Positions 1 to 12,578 of a stretch of 64,000 nucleotides of DNA are shown here, in pieces. A program made the position numbers and the translations under genes. Every line of letters begins with the position of its first letter. Position 1 is the first letter of the stretch. The stretch lies in assembly GCA_038030265.1 (NCBI GenBank), contig CM075940.1:5580001-5644000 (forward strand), written 5' to 3'. Below the pieces are notes generated by a model. That model searched no databases. It had not been told where the DNA came from and saw only the letters and a program-made list of their open reading frames with translations. The stretch comes from Corythucha ciliata. Lineage: Eukaryota; Arthropoda; Insecta; Hemiptera; Tingidae.

Positions 1-149
1 ATTTAGTTGCAGAATTGACAATTTTTTCCTCCGAAAATTGTCTTTACTTGGGATTTCCTCCCCCCCCTCCAGCTTTTTCGTACCCTCATCGACCAGATGC
101 TCAGGAGGTACGAATTGACGTGCATGCTAGAAAATTTTTTTTTTGAAAA

Positions 150-151
150 CA

Positions 152-193
<42 letters not shown>

Positions 194-2370
194 TATATTT
201 GCCAGCTCTCAAAAGAAAACTTGTGCGAGAGCTGGAGTTGAGTACAGCATCCAAACTAACTAAAACATAAATAAATAGTAACTTACAAATTCAATTTTTG
301 CTAATAAAGACCATTATTGCAGATAAAAAACCTCAATAAATAAATAACATCAATAAACATAAATCATAGAACAATAATCAATAACGATACACCATAAGCA
401 CAACAAAATAGTAACAGGGCAACAAAAAATTCAAAAAGCTGTTAGGTAACTGGAACAATAATAGTCTTATCTTTTATAATTATATACAAATGACTTTTCA
501 AACGACTAGAAGTGAAATCACAATAATTGAATTTATTAAGTAAAGCCAATTTGAGAGCAAATGTACTAGCATGCCTCGAATAAAAACTAGTGTTGTGCCT
601 AGGAATCGACACGTTTGTTCGTTGGGACAGTCTAGTTAAGTGCGAATGCGTATGATAATACTCACTGAAAGAAGAACGTATGAGAAAAATGGAACATGCA
701 GAAATTATGTATTAATAATTCACGGACATCACATCAAAATCGTGAAATAATTGATCCGAAGGAAATCTAATCGATTTCATTAGGCATATCTTGACAACAG
801 CTTTCTGGGCAACTAAAACTTTATTAATCAAATACTTGAATGTGTTTCCCCACGCTATTATCCCATAGTTAAGAATGGATTGAATTAGAGCAGAATAAAC
901 TACTTTCAAGGTCTTAGGACATAGTATAGCTCTGAGCAATTTAAATTTAAAAAACAATTTTCTAACTCTACACACTAGATTACTAACATGTTTGTCAAAC
1001 CTAAGCCTATTATCAAATACAACTCCTAAGTACTTGCAATGGTCGGAAAAATTAACAGTATCACAGTCACAAGTGTTGTCCCCACATGAAGCAGAATGAA
1101 ATTTTAGATTACTTGGCAGGGAGCAATTACTACTTGAAGAGAAATTCACTAGGTGGGATTTATCATAGTTTAGCAATAGACAATTATCATTAAGCCATTT
1201 TTAAATTTTTTTCATATTAACTACTATAGATTCAATTACATTATCTAGATTTTTACCAGAGAAAATGAGCACCGTATCATCTGCAAAACAGAAAGTACTG
1301 CGGCAGAAGTTAAGCTTAAATCATAAATACTATTATAATACAAAACAAATAACAAATGTCCCATCACCGATCCCTGAGGGACGCCAAAATTTAGAGTAAT
1401 GGGATCACTAAAAGTAGCACCTATTTTCACAAACTGAAGGCGACCAGTCATATAAGATTTAATTAAACTCAAAGCATTACCTCTTATACCATAATTATAC
1501 AATTTATCTAACAATAAATCATGACTTATTGAATAAAAGGCTTTATGTAAGTCTAAAAACAAACCCACAATACTATTTCCCCTATCAAGATTCATTTCAT
1601 TTATCAAGAGACATTTGGTAACTTCATACAAAGCATGATCGGTTGATAAATTCGGTTGAAACCCAAATTGTTTCTTAGAAATAACATTGTACTTTTCCAG
1701 AAGTGACTGAAAGCGTGACTTAATGCATTTCTCCAACATCTTTGATAAAGTTAAGCACAATGATATAGGCCTATAGTTAGTTACGTTGTTTCTATCACCC
1801 GACTTAAACAAAGGCACAACCATGGATTTTTTAAAATAAGAAGGAAACGTACCTGTTTCCAAAGCTAAATTAAAGATATGCTTCAGGGGAACAATAAAGA
1901 AATTAGAGATCCTCCTCAAAACTTCATTGGTCAATCCATCAGAGCTATACGAATTGTGCTTTTTCATTTTATGGAGTAATTCTCTCACCTCATCATCTCC
2001 TACAGGCCGAAGGAATACACTATGAGCCACCCTTTTATTCGTGTCTAAAGTAGTCTTAAAAACATCTTTATTGCCCTTCGCTATTTTATTTCTAACATTA
2101 ACTCCCACACTCGCAAAGTGATCATTAAAAGCCTGGGCAATATCATACTCCTTATCCAAACAAAAGCCATTCACACTTAAATTCTGAAATCGGATATTTT
2201 TATTATCCGATACCGGACTCGTAAGTGTGAATGAGCGCGTTTGCCATATTGTATTTTTAGTGTCCTCGATACAGGAATCGGATTTTGGAATCTCAAGTGT
2301 GAAAGCGTCCTTAATATTCACAGCCAATTGGAGCCTCCCTTTTTTATTTGTATATTCCTTCACATAGGAT
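150..2370 (-). mobile_element. Degenerate 5'-truncated non-LTR retrotransposon (reverse transcriptase remnant)
   Basis: Read on the minus strand, 2363-1304 encodes a reverse transcriptase with the usual ordered motifs: NYRPIS, then QFGFQPNLSTDHAL, then FLDLHKAF, then GVPQGS. The catalytic FADDT lies near 1290-1272 but in another frame, so a frameshift sits just upstream of it. An in-frame stop follows at about 1204, and the C-terminal part continues open at 1176-712. No endonuclease domain is visible above 2363, so the copy is 5'-truncated. About 500 bp of 3' untranslated sequence ends in a small hairpin (CCAGCTCTC / GAGAGCTGG, 202-235) and an ATT repeat at 155-190 that looks like the microsatellite tail of such elements. 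The clade (Jockey, CR1 or a relative) cannot be fixed by eye. The copy is not functional. Confidence 0.88.
155..190. repeat. (ATT)n microsatellite
   Basis: A run of about 11 ATT units ends in TATTATATT. It directly abuts the 3' hairpin of the adjacent minus-strand retrotransposon and is probably its 3' tail. Confidence 0.9.
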
Positions 2371-2483
2371 ATCTATCAAGGATCGTGTAGAAGTAGGAAA
2401 TATTAGGGTATTTATCTTCATCGCAACCATAGCAACAGCATTTTTAGGGTATGTTCTACCATGAGGCCAAATATTAGGTAGAG

Positions 2484-2684
2484 AACCTATAGTTACACAC
2501 AGGTACTGACAATATCCGCCATATGTGGTCCTTTAGAGAGGGGAGGGCTTGTGATTGGCTGGTGAGCGTAGCCTACATGATCGGAGCAGCGAATGAGATA
2601 TCAAATCTATTTGATCCCTATGTGGAGGGGAGGACCAAACATGGCAGACTGTCAGTACTCGTAGGAACTTATAGAGCCTTAAGT
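2484..2684. mobile_element. Foldback/MITE-like inverted repeat of about 200 bp
   Basis: The left arm contains GTACTGACAATATCCGCCAT and then GTGGTCC; the right arm reads GGACC, then ATGGC, then TGTCAGTAC. The arms pair imperfectly over about 50 bp, and the outer parts (CTATAGTT / CTATAAGTT when read inward) also match. There is no coding capacity. A non-autonomous DNA element is the simplest reading. Confidence 0.6.
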
Positions 2685-2689
2685 TAGGT

Positions 2690-3680
2690 GGGCGTACTTT
2701 TGGCCAATTTTCTTAGCATGTTCCGATCTAGGCCGAATGCGGTTTATGAGCTTCTCAAACCATGGTAAATTGAGAAATACAGGTGGTCTTGACCAAAACG
2801 CCCCTCAGGGTAAGTCAGAGCCCCTCAAATTGGCCAAAAATTAACGCTTCGCGTAGTTCTTTCCTCGATGGTTTCGGCCGAGGGCCGCTCGCTTGCATCG
2901 AGGGTTTTCATTAGACGTCAGCGCTGATGATCACGTGACCGCTGTCCACAGGAAAATTCGTGGGCCCCTGGAAAACGGGCCAAAGCATAGCGGTTAAAAT
3001 CGCCGGAATCACAAAGAGAACCCCTTCAACGCTTCGTCTGATCGAAAAACCTTTTTTTTATTCTCGGACTCCCCGTGGCGAGAAACACCGAGATTCGCGC
3101 ATTTTTGCATTTTGGCCATCTTTGCCAAGAACGCCCATGATGTGTGTTTCGGCCGATTTTTCCAAGTGTTGTGATCCCAGCCAAACGTGGTTTATTAGTC
3201 CTTCAGACCATGATTAGCTGACGAGTGCAGGTGGTCTCGGGCTGGACGCCCCCTAAGGGCCGCCGTTAGGGCCTGTCAAAGTGGACAAAAATGAGCGTTT
3301 TGAGTAATTTTTCAAAGTGCTTCGATTTGTGCCTTACGTGGATTATGAGTCCTTCAGAACTTGCTGATTTGAGAAATGAAGCCGGTCTCAGCGAAATCGC
3401 TCTTAAGTCAAGGGATCTTTAGCGCGCTCTCAAAGTCCGAGTGTTTCGGCGTTGTCGTTGGTTTCGGTTGCACTCCACAGCAGGCCAGCGAAGTCCGTTT
3501 GCGTCGAGGCATTTCCTTGGACTCCAGGGTGGTGGGTCGCGTGGCGTGTGTCCGCGGGAAAAATTGATTGCCCCCTGTAACAATAATTGGGCATTTGATG
3601 CCATTGCGTTTGAAAATGGCCAGTCCGCTCAACTAGCGTCGGTTTCGGACGCTGAGTTCACTCTGACTCAAGCGCAGATC
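2690..3680. repeat. Degenerate repeats of roughly 100-bp units ('gagtcCCTCAGACCat' family), first locus
   Basis: Successive degenerate units share the phrases 'cgtggtttatgagtcc', 'ttcagacca', 'aattgagaaatacagg', 'tggtct' and 'gcccct..aggg'. The same phrases recur in reverse at 40260-40870 and again at 63780-63960. No protein is evident; the short open frames here overlap one another on both strands and look accidental. Confidence 0.65.
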
Positions 3681-3702
3681 CAGAGGGGGGGGGGAGTCAT
3701 GG

Positions 3703-3910
3703 CCTGGCTGGTACCATCCTTTCGTAAATCACATGTGTAGTGCTGTTCACCGCCGAAAAACGTCACGTTTGCTAACTTGGAATGCCAAACGCCTGATTTA
3801 TCATTTAGAACTCAAAAAGACGTTTAGCATTCCAAGTTAGCAAACGTGACTTTTTTCAACGATTGAACAGCACTACACATGTAATTTATGAAAGGATGGT
3901 ACCAGCTAGG
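3703..3910. mobile_element. Near-perfect foldback element (arms of about 90 bp)
   Basis: The left arm (3703-3791, beginning CCTGGCTGGTACCATCC) is the inverted copy of the right arm (3820-3910, ending GGATGGTACCAGCTAGG), with a spacer of about 28 bp. Matches include GTGTAGTGCTGTTCA and GCTAACTTGGAATGC. There is no open frame of note. It is probably a MITE or foldback element of fairly recent origin, because the arms are still very similar. Confidence 0.8.
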
Positions 3911-6229
3911 GTTAGCTAACTTTAAAATTGATCCCTCCACAACGACTTGTAGGCAAAATTCATTCACTACTAAAGTTACCCCACATTACGGTATTCAAAA
4001 TGTATCGGGTTGAAGTTCACTCATCTGTGTTTTTGATAAATCTTACAATTATGTGTTGGGGAGGGGGGATCACTGGTTTCCAGAATCCAAAGCTAAATTG
4101 AGCCCTTGAACTTGCCTTCCCTTTGTTTGTATGGTGTGGAAAGACCAAGAAAGATAAAAAAATTGGTCGTTTTCAAAGTGGATTTCTTAAAGGTTGAGGT
4201 AATAATTTATCTTCCCTTTTTGACTTCTCCAAAAAACAAAACAGTAAATTATTAAAATCTCTTGAATTCAAGCGGCCGGGGGTTTAACCATTGAGCGTCA
4301 GGAATGTTTATGTTTAGGTTTTGGGTTAATTTACTTGTCTTTCTTTTTAACGACATAACTGGGAAGACTGCAGCAGGTTGTTTATATTCCCATGCGAAGG
4401 GAAGTCTATGTTACGAGCTACCTAGAAAAAACAAACTGTTGTGTCTTTACTCAATTGAGGCTCCTGGCTCCTGGAAGGGGGATCCATCCCCGTCTTCACC
4501 CCGCTCATTACAACCTCACACAATTAAATCTGATTTTCTAGCGATCTTAAATACTCTTTGAATAAAATCGCCACGATTTTCAGAGAAATGAAGTTTATCA
4601 TGAAGAAAAATTCTGAAACGAGGTATTAGTCTGGTTCATTTCAAAAGTTTCTGTCATTTTGCTTCCCATTTGAAGGAGGGCATCGTTTACGATAAATGCG
4701 TTGAAGCGAAAAAACACCCCCCCCCCTCTTGCACTCTCATAGTGATATCATTACGGTGGTCGAAGAAGAATGTAGCACTGTTCATGATTATAAAATTAAA
4801 CTCCGAGGATCGTGGTTGGAGGCGTGAGCTTTCGCCACGCCCTTCAGCGTCTTCCAGACAATTTCCATTGGTGGTCTATTATTATTGAACCAAAACTTAC
4901 TTATTTCATGTGTGGATGACAAAGTATATATGAGTGAAGAAAGGGGTGGCAAAGGAATTGCATAGCTTGATAATTCATTAGCTTTTTCCATAAACGTTTT
5001 ACGATCATTTGTGCTGATGCTTTAAGAAAATTAGTCAAACTTTGAAAAAAACGTCAGATTGAGAAATATTTCGTTATTCTATTTCTTGGTGAACTGAAAT
5101 TTTATTATAACGAAATGGTTCTCCTGTCGAGACGCATGCCGGTCAGAAGCGTGCAATAACGTTGATGAGGCATCAGTCAAATGTCTCTTTTTTCGGTCTC
5201 TTTCAGCCGTATCAGTGCAGACATCTGTACCAACCTAATCGCTCCCTTTGACCCTAGCCGAGCCCCCCTTGTGTTCCAGCACCTTTTTTCTCTTACAACT
5301 GTCAGAAATGTCGAAGGTGTCGAGAAAAAGAACATCAAAAATGAGGTATCATTTGGTTTTTGACTTATAGATACCTGAATATATTGGGGGAACAATGTGT
5401 GTAGCGTAACAGCCGCTAATTTGTTTCAATAAGGCCTTGTTTTTTTATCTCTTCAAGATATTCTGTTGATTGAAACGGGATCATGTTTGAAGCCTGAACA
5501 GAGGGGCCATGTGGTCTTCTTTGTGGGTCGCTTACTGCTATATTATAACAGCATTATTTCCTGCGTAAGTGAAATCGAGATCGACTCATACCTCCTCCCA
5601 CCAATTATATCTTAATTACTTAACACATACCAAAGAATTTACTCCCTCTCCAGATTCTCTTGTTAACTCTCGCATATGAGCAAATGAGTATTTTGACTGC
5701 AACAAGAATATTGGTAAACATTGTAAGTTGTCTTCTTTGGCGAAAACTGTTATTTCGTGACAAATTATCGAGCATTCATTGTTTCACTCTCCTCTATGAC
5801 ACCCACCCTTCTCTTCCGGAACCATCTGACATCACCCCTTAAACTCCACCCTTGCTCCTTCCCACTTTATAAAATTGAATGAAGGGAAAACCTTGTTGTG
5901 GGCGTTCTTGAACTGTAGTGGGCGTGCCCATGATATTTTCGTTTCTTGGGTGAGGGAAGGAGTGACTTGAAAAAACAAATCTGAATAAAACTTTTTCCTA
6001 ATTCGGAAAACTACGTCAAACGTTTTGTGGGCATCTTTGAGGAAAGGTGGTGGCGAACTCGCCAAGAGGACTGTCCCCCCAAAGACAAAGCGATGAACTA
6101 TCACCTGTATCCATACCAGAGTGTGTTCCCTCAAGAAGTACCAAGACCAGGTGAATTGTGTGTTTTTTCAATAGTTTTCCAAGCTCAATGCTAATCTTTA
6201 CTGACGAATTATGCATGGGATGCAGGCAT
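3911..6229. other. Unassigned intergenic DNA
   Basis: The frames in this stretch are short, overlap on both strands and carry no family motif. C-rich runs and A/T-rich patches occur. No gene or repeat was identified. Confidence 0.5.
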
Positions 6230-6320
6230 TATAGGTTTATTCGTTTACCATCCTTTGTATCAATGTGACTTGAATTCGGACTCTATGACGCTGCCCGGAC
6301 GACAAACGAATAAACCTATA
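6230..6320. mobile_element. Small terminal-inverted-repeat element (91 bp)
   Basis: TATAGGTTTATTCGTTT at 6230-6246 is the exact reverse complement of AAACGAATAAACCTATA at 6304-6320. The interior has no coding potential. The TA at both outer ends could be a TA target duplication, as in mariner-type MITEs. Confidence 0.6.
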
Positions 6321-8349
6321 AACCTACCTAATTACGTGGTTGTCAATTACGTTTTGTACGGCCATGTGGGTGTAATTCGTATACCAATCAGCAATTCTCA
6401 GTTCAAAGTTTGTTCGGTACAACTTCTCCCTCATTTCGAGACTTATCAACAAGGCGCTGTCTCCTTTTTCAATAGGAACTCTGTTCATCCTGTTTACGCT
6501 TAACTTAGAAAATATAAGGACACGGTGTGTATCAGAGGTATGAAAAACTGTACGCAAAAGCGTGATCTCCATACTAATGAAAAGTTTGAGAGGAGAGGCT
6601 CGACGAATTTTAAGGCTGGCGAAACACAATATTAATAGTATCGATATATTTGATTTGTTCCTGCTTTTTTCAAAATGCGAAATGCTAGAATGCTCAGGGA
6701 ATATTCTCTCATACCATCAAGGGTTTAAATTAGCATATTATTTATATTGGGCCAATGTAGCTCCGGATTTAAGCTTAGAGTAGCCCGGTACTACTGAAGA
6801 AATTAGAGCTTTTTCGTTTTTATATATTTTTTTAGGGACCCTGAAATAATAGCGAGGTCACTGGTCATACCGCGTAACGTCTTTTTGACCCTAAAATATC
6901 GCTTTTTTGGCTTTTAAGTATACTGAATGTTTTGAATTCGCGTACATTTATTTTCCGAGCCTTCTAAATACCGCGATCCGTGCATTTGGAAATAAATAGT
7001 GTAGTAGCAGGAGAAAGAGGGGTCCCCCGCCACTATAATTATTCTTGTAAAAATTATCATTATTCAGTGTCTGGCTTATACTACCCTCATGCTGATTTTT
7101 AAAGAACAAAACAAGCGAATTCGCTAATTAAATTTGTCTCGTTTCACGATTTTGTTTACTTCGTAGGAGATTCATTTTAAAGCTTCTCTCGCATGTTCTC
7201 GATAGTCTTTCGGCTCATATTTTTCACCCCAGTACTTGAGTTCCAACATGTTGTTGGGATGTATGTTATTCCACTTTTCATTCTCGTGGCTTTTAATAGG
7301 GTGGTGGGAAAAAAAGGACCGTCCCTTACAGCGAATCCACTTGAAAACCTATCGACTTGAAAAAAAAAAAAATAATAACAGGCAATCAAGTACAAACCGA
7401 AGGTTGTGGCGCAAAGTGATTCGGGACGTTGTTGTTTCTTGTTTAATTCCCTGCTTATTAAAATTTTACTTTCTCTGGTTTTTTATTTCGTTTTTTTGCC
7501 CCCTCAACTTGAAGGCGGCTTGGGGCAAACGGAGTGAAACAGGAACCAAAGTCTTACTTCCTGGATTTATATTTATATACGGCAACCAACGCCCATCGTT
7601 AGGAGCTCCCTAGTTGAAAATAAATAAATAAATAAATAATTTTATGGGTAGTAAACCATGTGATTTGGGAGTTTCAAGTAGAAAGTGGTACATTCAGTCC
7701 GATCTGTACATCCCTCTTGAGCCCCTTTATTGACGGATAGAGCCAAATATTTTGTTTTTGAAGGTAAAATAAAACATTTTGTTTTGTGCCCCCTCCCCAA
7801 CCACCCACCCGTATAAGTTGGTCCCTTAGGCTCTGGAGGATTTTTATTTCGACACCGTATTAATTTTAAAACGCACGGTCGACGAACTTGAACCTGATTG
7901 CCCAATTCCAACACAAAAATAGTTATATTTTTCCATCAAAAACGAAGAATTTGTTTTAACGGGAAACCATCAATTGGCAGGCCATCCAGTCTATAACTCA
8001 CTGTTGTCTCCACATTTTGTCTCCAAAGCTTGATCGTGAGTTTTAATAATTGGCAATTTACCTTCTCATTTTCCATCGTATATTCACAATGCGGCCAGGA
8101 ACTGCTTGTTTTGAGTTAATTTTGCCCTAAAAGTGGTAGTTTTGAGATTATAAACCGACTATTCGACTGAATTGTGGGATAGTAAAGGTCTGAAGCCAAA
8201 ATAACAGACGATAGGCCCCGCGTTTTTATATTTTTTGGCCAAAAATAATGAAAAATACAGGAACATTGCAGGGGTTTTGTGGTTTCCGCTTTGCGCGTAT
8301 TGGATTTAGCAGGGAAGGACCGTGTCACACTTTAACTGCGGAATGCCTC
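6321..8349. other. Unassigned intergenic DNA
   Basis: No convincing gene. The text ...CCCGCCACTATA at about 7025-7038 resembles one end of a hAT-type element (reverse complement TAGTGGCGG), without a partner. A TAAA tetranucleotide run lies at 7618-7638. Confidence 0.4.
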
Positions 8350-8591
8350 TTAAAAGGCATACTTTTTTGCCGGAATAATGAAACCGCGGTGTCCGATTGA
8401 CAGATTCAGGGCGTGGGAACGTTTCTCGGGGCGAAAATCAGTAGTTTCATGGTCCCTGTGGGCTAAATTTGCTGTAATTAAGCCAAATATGATGACGGCA
8501 CCAGATAGAACCAATTTCACAGGTATGGCTCTTCCAAAAACCAATTTCGTGGGCTTTGATAGTTGAAAAAGCCAATCTTGAGAGTTTGACT

Positions 8592-8629
<38 letters not shown>

Positions 8630-8780
8630 GTGGGCTTGGCTTACATAAAAAACACAAAATGTGTGGGTTCGGCTTTTCAAAATTCCAATTTTACGGTTAG
8701 GCTCATCAAAAAAACCCCAATCTCGGGTGGTTTATAGTCAGTGAAAAAACTCCCCAATCTTGCGGGTTTGGATCTTCAAA
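8350..8780. repeat. Degenerate minisatellite, family D ('cc.AATTTCGTGGGTTTGG'), reverse orientation, with poly(A) run
   Basis: Units of about 30 bp contain phrases such as 'aaaaaccaatttcgtgggctttg', shown here in parts: 'ccaatttcgtgggc', 'ttgaaaaagcc', 'aatctcgggt'. They are the reverse complement of the array at 28230-30640. An uninterrupted A run of about 34 bases lies near 8594-8627. Confidence 0.6.
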
Positions 8781-10325
8781 CAGCAGAATTCATGGAGATA
8801 GCTACTAACTTCGACGATCTTTTGGGCTACTGAAAAATCCACAACGGCCTCATTCCATTGCGACGTTTCGTCGACTCGACTCAATAAGCCGACCACATCA
8901 AGCACTTCATTATAATAATTTTTTTTTCTCACGAAATTGTCACATTTTTCACACGAATAAAGTCAAAAACATTTTTTGTTTTAGGAGTCTTGAAGGTATA
9001 AGAATTTTCCTTTCTCTATCCGAAGTTCTGGTTAATCTAAAGACCTCAAATCCACGGGGTTGGCTCTGTCAAATTTGTCCAGCTTACTCGTGGCGTGTGG
9101 GGGAACGAAGCGTGTTCGCGCGGAACAGTGACCGGTATTGGGATGCAACCGATGAGCCGCGGGCCCTGGCACTCTCTGGCCCGTTATTCAATTGCTTCGT
9201 CTCCCAAAAAAAATTAGGGTTTCAGCTTTTTGTGGTTCAAGCTTTTAGGGATTCAAGGTTTTTTGTGCTTCAATCAATTTATTTGTGGTTAGAGTTTCTT
9301 GTTGTTAGATTTGTTTGAACTCAAGCACGTCCTTCGCGACCCCCCTGCCCTGTTGACGACACCTCAAGTTTTGAGGGCTGAAATTTAAATTAGTTTGTGT
9401 GGAGGACCCCACGATACTTCCATGTTCCCGTCGTTCGCTTACAACATGCCTTTCACATTAATCAATTCCGACACGAGTGATCGGAATCATTAAAACTCAC
9501 CCATCAAAATTAATTAATTTGCCCTAGCCTGTCCTGAAGTTCTGTTCTCATAAAATTGCCAAAGTTCTAAAATTTGCTGGAAAGAGCTCTATGTCTTTTT
9601 TCTAGCCTTTTTTGTAGCCTAATATAGTTCTCTTTAACGGTAACTATCAGTTTGAAATATTCAACACGATCATTGAATTAAATAATGGACACAATTTAAT
9701 CAATAAGACACTCGCTAAAACTCAAAGTAATCGAAGAGAAACGAATCTTCGAATACATCCTCGTCAATTTGTTTAAAAAATTAATTTAAAAATAACCAAA
9801 TTTAATTTCGAAAAAATGGCCAGTTCATCGATGGGGAATTTTGTTGTGGTCATTTTAAGCCGTCATGAGAGGAAATCGGACTAAAATTCTGATAGGAGAT
9901 AAGTTTGGGGCAAAAAAAGTGCTGAAACGCATTCCAAACCTTAGCAACTGTACCGCTCAACAAATCTTATTCAAATTTTAGCAGCGTCTTCTAGGAACCT
10001 AGATGACGATTTTGAACAATCGATCATCTTTTATGATATTCTATTGGAATTATAAGGGTACAACCATTTTTACTTCGAACACATTTGTTATAATATCTAT
10101 ATAATAATAATATAAAAAAGTGGACGACGGACGACAGACGCCATACTGAAAATCGAGATTTAGGCCTTTTCGGGGTCCAGGAACAAGAACCTGGTGTCAG
10201 CTAAAATTATTTTTTTTTTGCCATTACCATACTTCCTTCCCTACAGGAACATGGAGCAAAACCATGCCATCGCCTAGACTCAGCTTTCGATCACCTTCTT
10301 TGTAGTTTTTACGTCCCCTCCTATG
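8781..10325. other. Unassigned intergenic DNA
   Basis: No gene, RNA or repeat family was recognised in this stretch beyond A/T-rich runs. Confidence 0.4.
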
Positions 10326-10576
10326 CAGGGTCGTCGTGAGGGGGGAGGATTCCTCCCGGGCTCGGGCTTTTTAGGGGGGGGGGGCCCGGTACATGTTTTA
10401 AAAATAATTAAACTGTTATGGATTATTTCACCATAAAATATTTAAAACAAAAAACAAAAAAGCTCGCTTGAGGCAGGATTGCTCAATTTTTGTGTGTCTG
10501 AACGCAATTGACTAACGAACTAACTAACAAAACGCAATTAGCTGGTGCTACTCGTATTCCAGTTACAATTGATAAA

Positions 10577-10737
10577 GCAGAATACACACGTGCGGATACT
10601 TGCCAAGTCAAATATCAATCAATCAATCAATTGATTGATTCCTATCAATCCTAGCAATTTGCTAGAAACTGACGAACTGACAATTGAAAAGTATTTTACT
10701 CGTTACTTGGCAAGTACCACATGTGTGTATCCGCCCT
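10577..10737. mobile_element. MITE with GGATACACAC-type inverted ends
   Basis: The left end AATACACACGTGCGGATACT, followed by TGCCAAGT, pairs with the right end ACTTGGCAAGTACCAC, followed by ATGTGTGTATCC. The total is about 160 bp with A/T-rich interior and (ATCA)n runs. It is nested inside the surrounding hAT-like element. Confidence 0.7.
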
Positions 10738-11029
10738 AAGGCAATACGTCTGACTCGCGGGGGAAAAATCTCATTCACGACTAAAATCGAAAAAAACGTT
10801 CAAGCCTCAGCTGTAATTGCAAAAAAGCTGTAATATTGAGCGCGCTTATTGGAGAAAGTGCAAATTCACCCCCCCCCCAAATTGAGAAACATCGTTCATT
10901 CACAGCTAAAATTAAGAAAAAAAATAATTATTCTTTTCTTTTTATATGTCCAGCAATTAATTAATTGAATTTTAGACGACCCATGTCGCCATCAATCGCA
11001 AAATCCATTGAGATAATTGGCCGATTTGC

Positions 11030-12080
11030 TCATTGACGGGTCAAATTAATACAAAGCGCTGATCTGTATCTAAAATTGAGAAAAATCGCTTATTCATGAC
11101 AAAAATTTAGAAAAAGCTCAAGTTCGCTGCTGAAATTGGGAAATCTTGCAAATTCAAATTTCAACGATGAAGTGAAAAAATGCAGATTCCCACAATTGAG
11201 AAAAAGTGAAAATTTTAGCGTTAATCCTTGGATGAAGGTTAAGAAAGGCGCTTAATCTCAGGCTAATTTTGATTGATTTGTGAACATTCGCGGATAAAAT
11301 TGATGCAACCCTAATTTGGCGTTTTTCGGAACAACGTGGCAAAAATAGATACCAAGAAGCGCTTAGTTCATTGCTCAATTGGGTAAAATCGCTATTTCGC
11401 TGCAAGTATTGAGAAAATGCGTTAATTCGTGGCTAAAATAAAGGAAAAGCATTGATGATTCATGGAGAATATAGTGTTATAAATAATTCTCTGCTAAAAT
11501 GTGGGAAAAGGCCAACTTTATGCTAAATTGCAGTAAAAGTACTAATAGCGGTTTCCATTCAACATACTACACAAGTGAGTGTAGTGCAGCGTCCTCTCCA
11601 TAAACATATGTTTCAATTGAGAGAGTATGGGCGGAAAAACTTACACCACACGAGTGTATTGCATTGATTGGAAAACGCCATAATTCGCGACTAAAATGGA
11701 TAAAAACCGCGCTAATTCATGGTTGAAGGTGAATAAACTTAAATTCGCGGCAAAAATTTGGAAAGTCAGATTGTTAGTGGGGTGAAATGGGGAAAAATTG
11801 CTATATTTCAAGGCTAAACATGAGAAAAAGCAATAATTCACTAGCCAAATGAAGGAAGAGCCCCATCTCACGGTTGAAAAAGGGACAATTTTAGCGCAAA
11901 TCCGGAGCCGAAAATTAGGAGAGGCGCTAGATCACGGTTAAAATTAATTAAAATGTGACCATTCGCAGCTAGAATTGAAGAATTCCAAATGAGACGTTTC
12001 TGAAGATAACTACGTGACGAAAATTCTTGGCCATGAAAATGTGCTAATTCGCGACTAAAGTTGAGAAAAAATGCCATTTC
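11030..12080 (+). repeat. Degenerate minisatellite family A, forward orientation
   Basis: Units of roughly 30 bp follow the pattern 'cgctaattCGCGGCTAAAAT' then 'tgagaaaaag'. Individual units are heavily mutated. The same family recurs at 16900-18310, 19560-21850 and 59600-60300 (forward) and at 18900-19550, 47690-47990, 52730-53090 and 55920-59550 (reverse). Confidence 0.75.
11546..11682. mobile_element. TA-flanked MITE, copy 1
   Basis: The left end (TA)GCGGTTTCCATTCAACATAC pairs with the right end, which reads GCATTGATTGGAAAACGCCA(TA). The arms extend to ACACAAGTG / CACGAGTGT. The length is 137 bp including TA on both sides. A second copy in inverted orientation lies at 12447-12578. Confidence 0.75.
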
Positions 12081-12446
12081 GCGGTTCGGTTGGTGATTGA
12101 CAAGTTAAGATACCACTGATGTTGATTTAATAAACTGAAAACCGGTCCTGGAAGGGGAAGACTCTCCCCCTCCTCCTGTTTCTCCCCCATTTCGTGGGTA
12201 CAGACGATCCTTTTCATCGGGGAAAAATTAGCAACCCCACAGTCTTGCCTTGCGGCCTTGATCACGTCATAAGTGCTGAAGGGTTTTATCGTTCTGTCCA
12301 ATGTGAACGATATTCATCGTTCGTGCTCTTAACATTAACGTGTTTCAAGACTTGCCCTTTGCATCGAGCCCCCGTTTGGTGAGAAAGCTTTATTTTGATT
12401 GGATCTGGATATTAGAAACTTTTCTGCCCGGAAAACTAGAAAAACT

Positions 12447-12578
12447 AATGGCGTTTTCCATTCAATGCAATACACTTGTGTGGTGAAGTTTTCCCACCCG
12501 TCCCCTCTGAATTGAAACTTGTGTTTATCGAGAGGGCGCTCCACTACACTTGTGTTGTGTGTTGAATGGAAATCGCTA
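12447..12578. mobile_element. TA-flanked MITE, copy 2 (inverted relative to copy 1)
   Basis: Starts TGGCGTTTTCCATTCAATGC and ends GTTGAATGGAAATCGC(TA). It matches the reverse complement of the element at 11546-11682 and is likewise an imperfect hairpin. Both sit inside the same hAT-like element. Confidence 0.75.

Noticed and set aside
2920..2960. CTGATGATCACGTGACC ... GGAAAA, superficially like a ribozyme core
   Set aside because: No stem II closes next to the core bases and no stem III exists.
8594..8627. Poly(A) run as evidence of a processed pseudogene
   Set aside because: The adjacent sequence on both sides is minisatellite family D, with no gene-like sequence and no target duplication.
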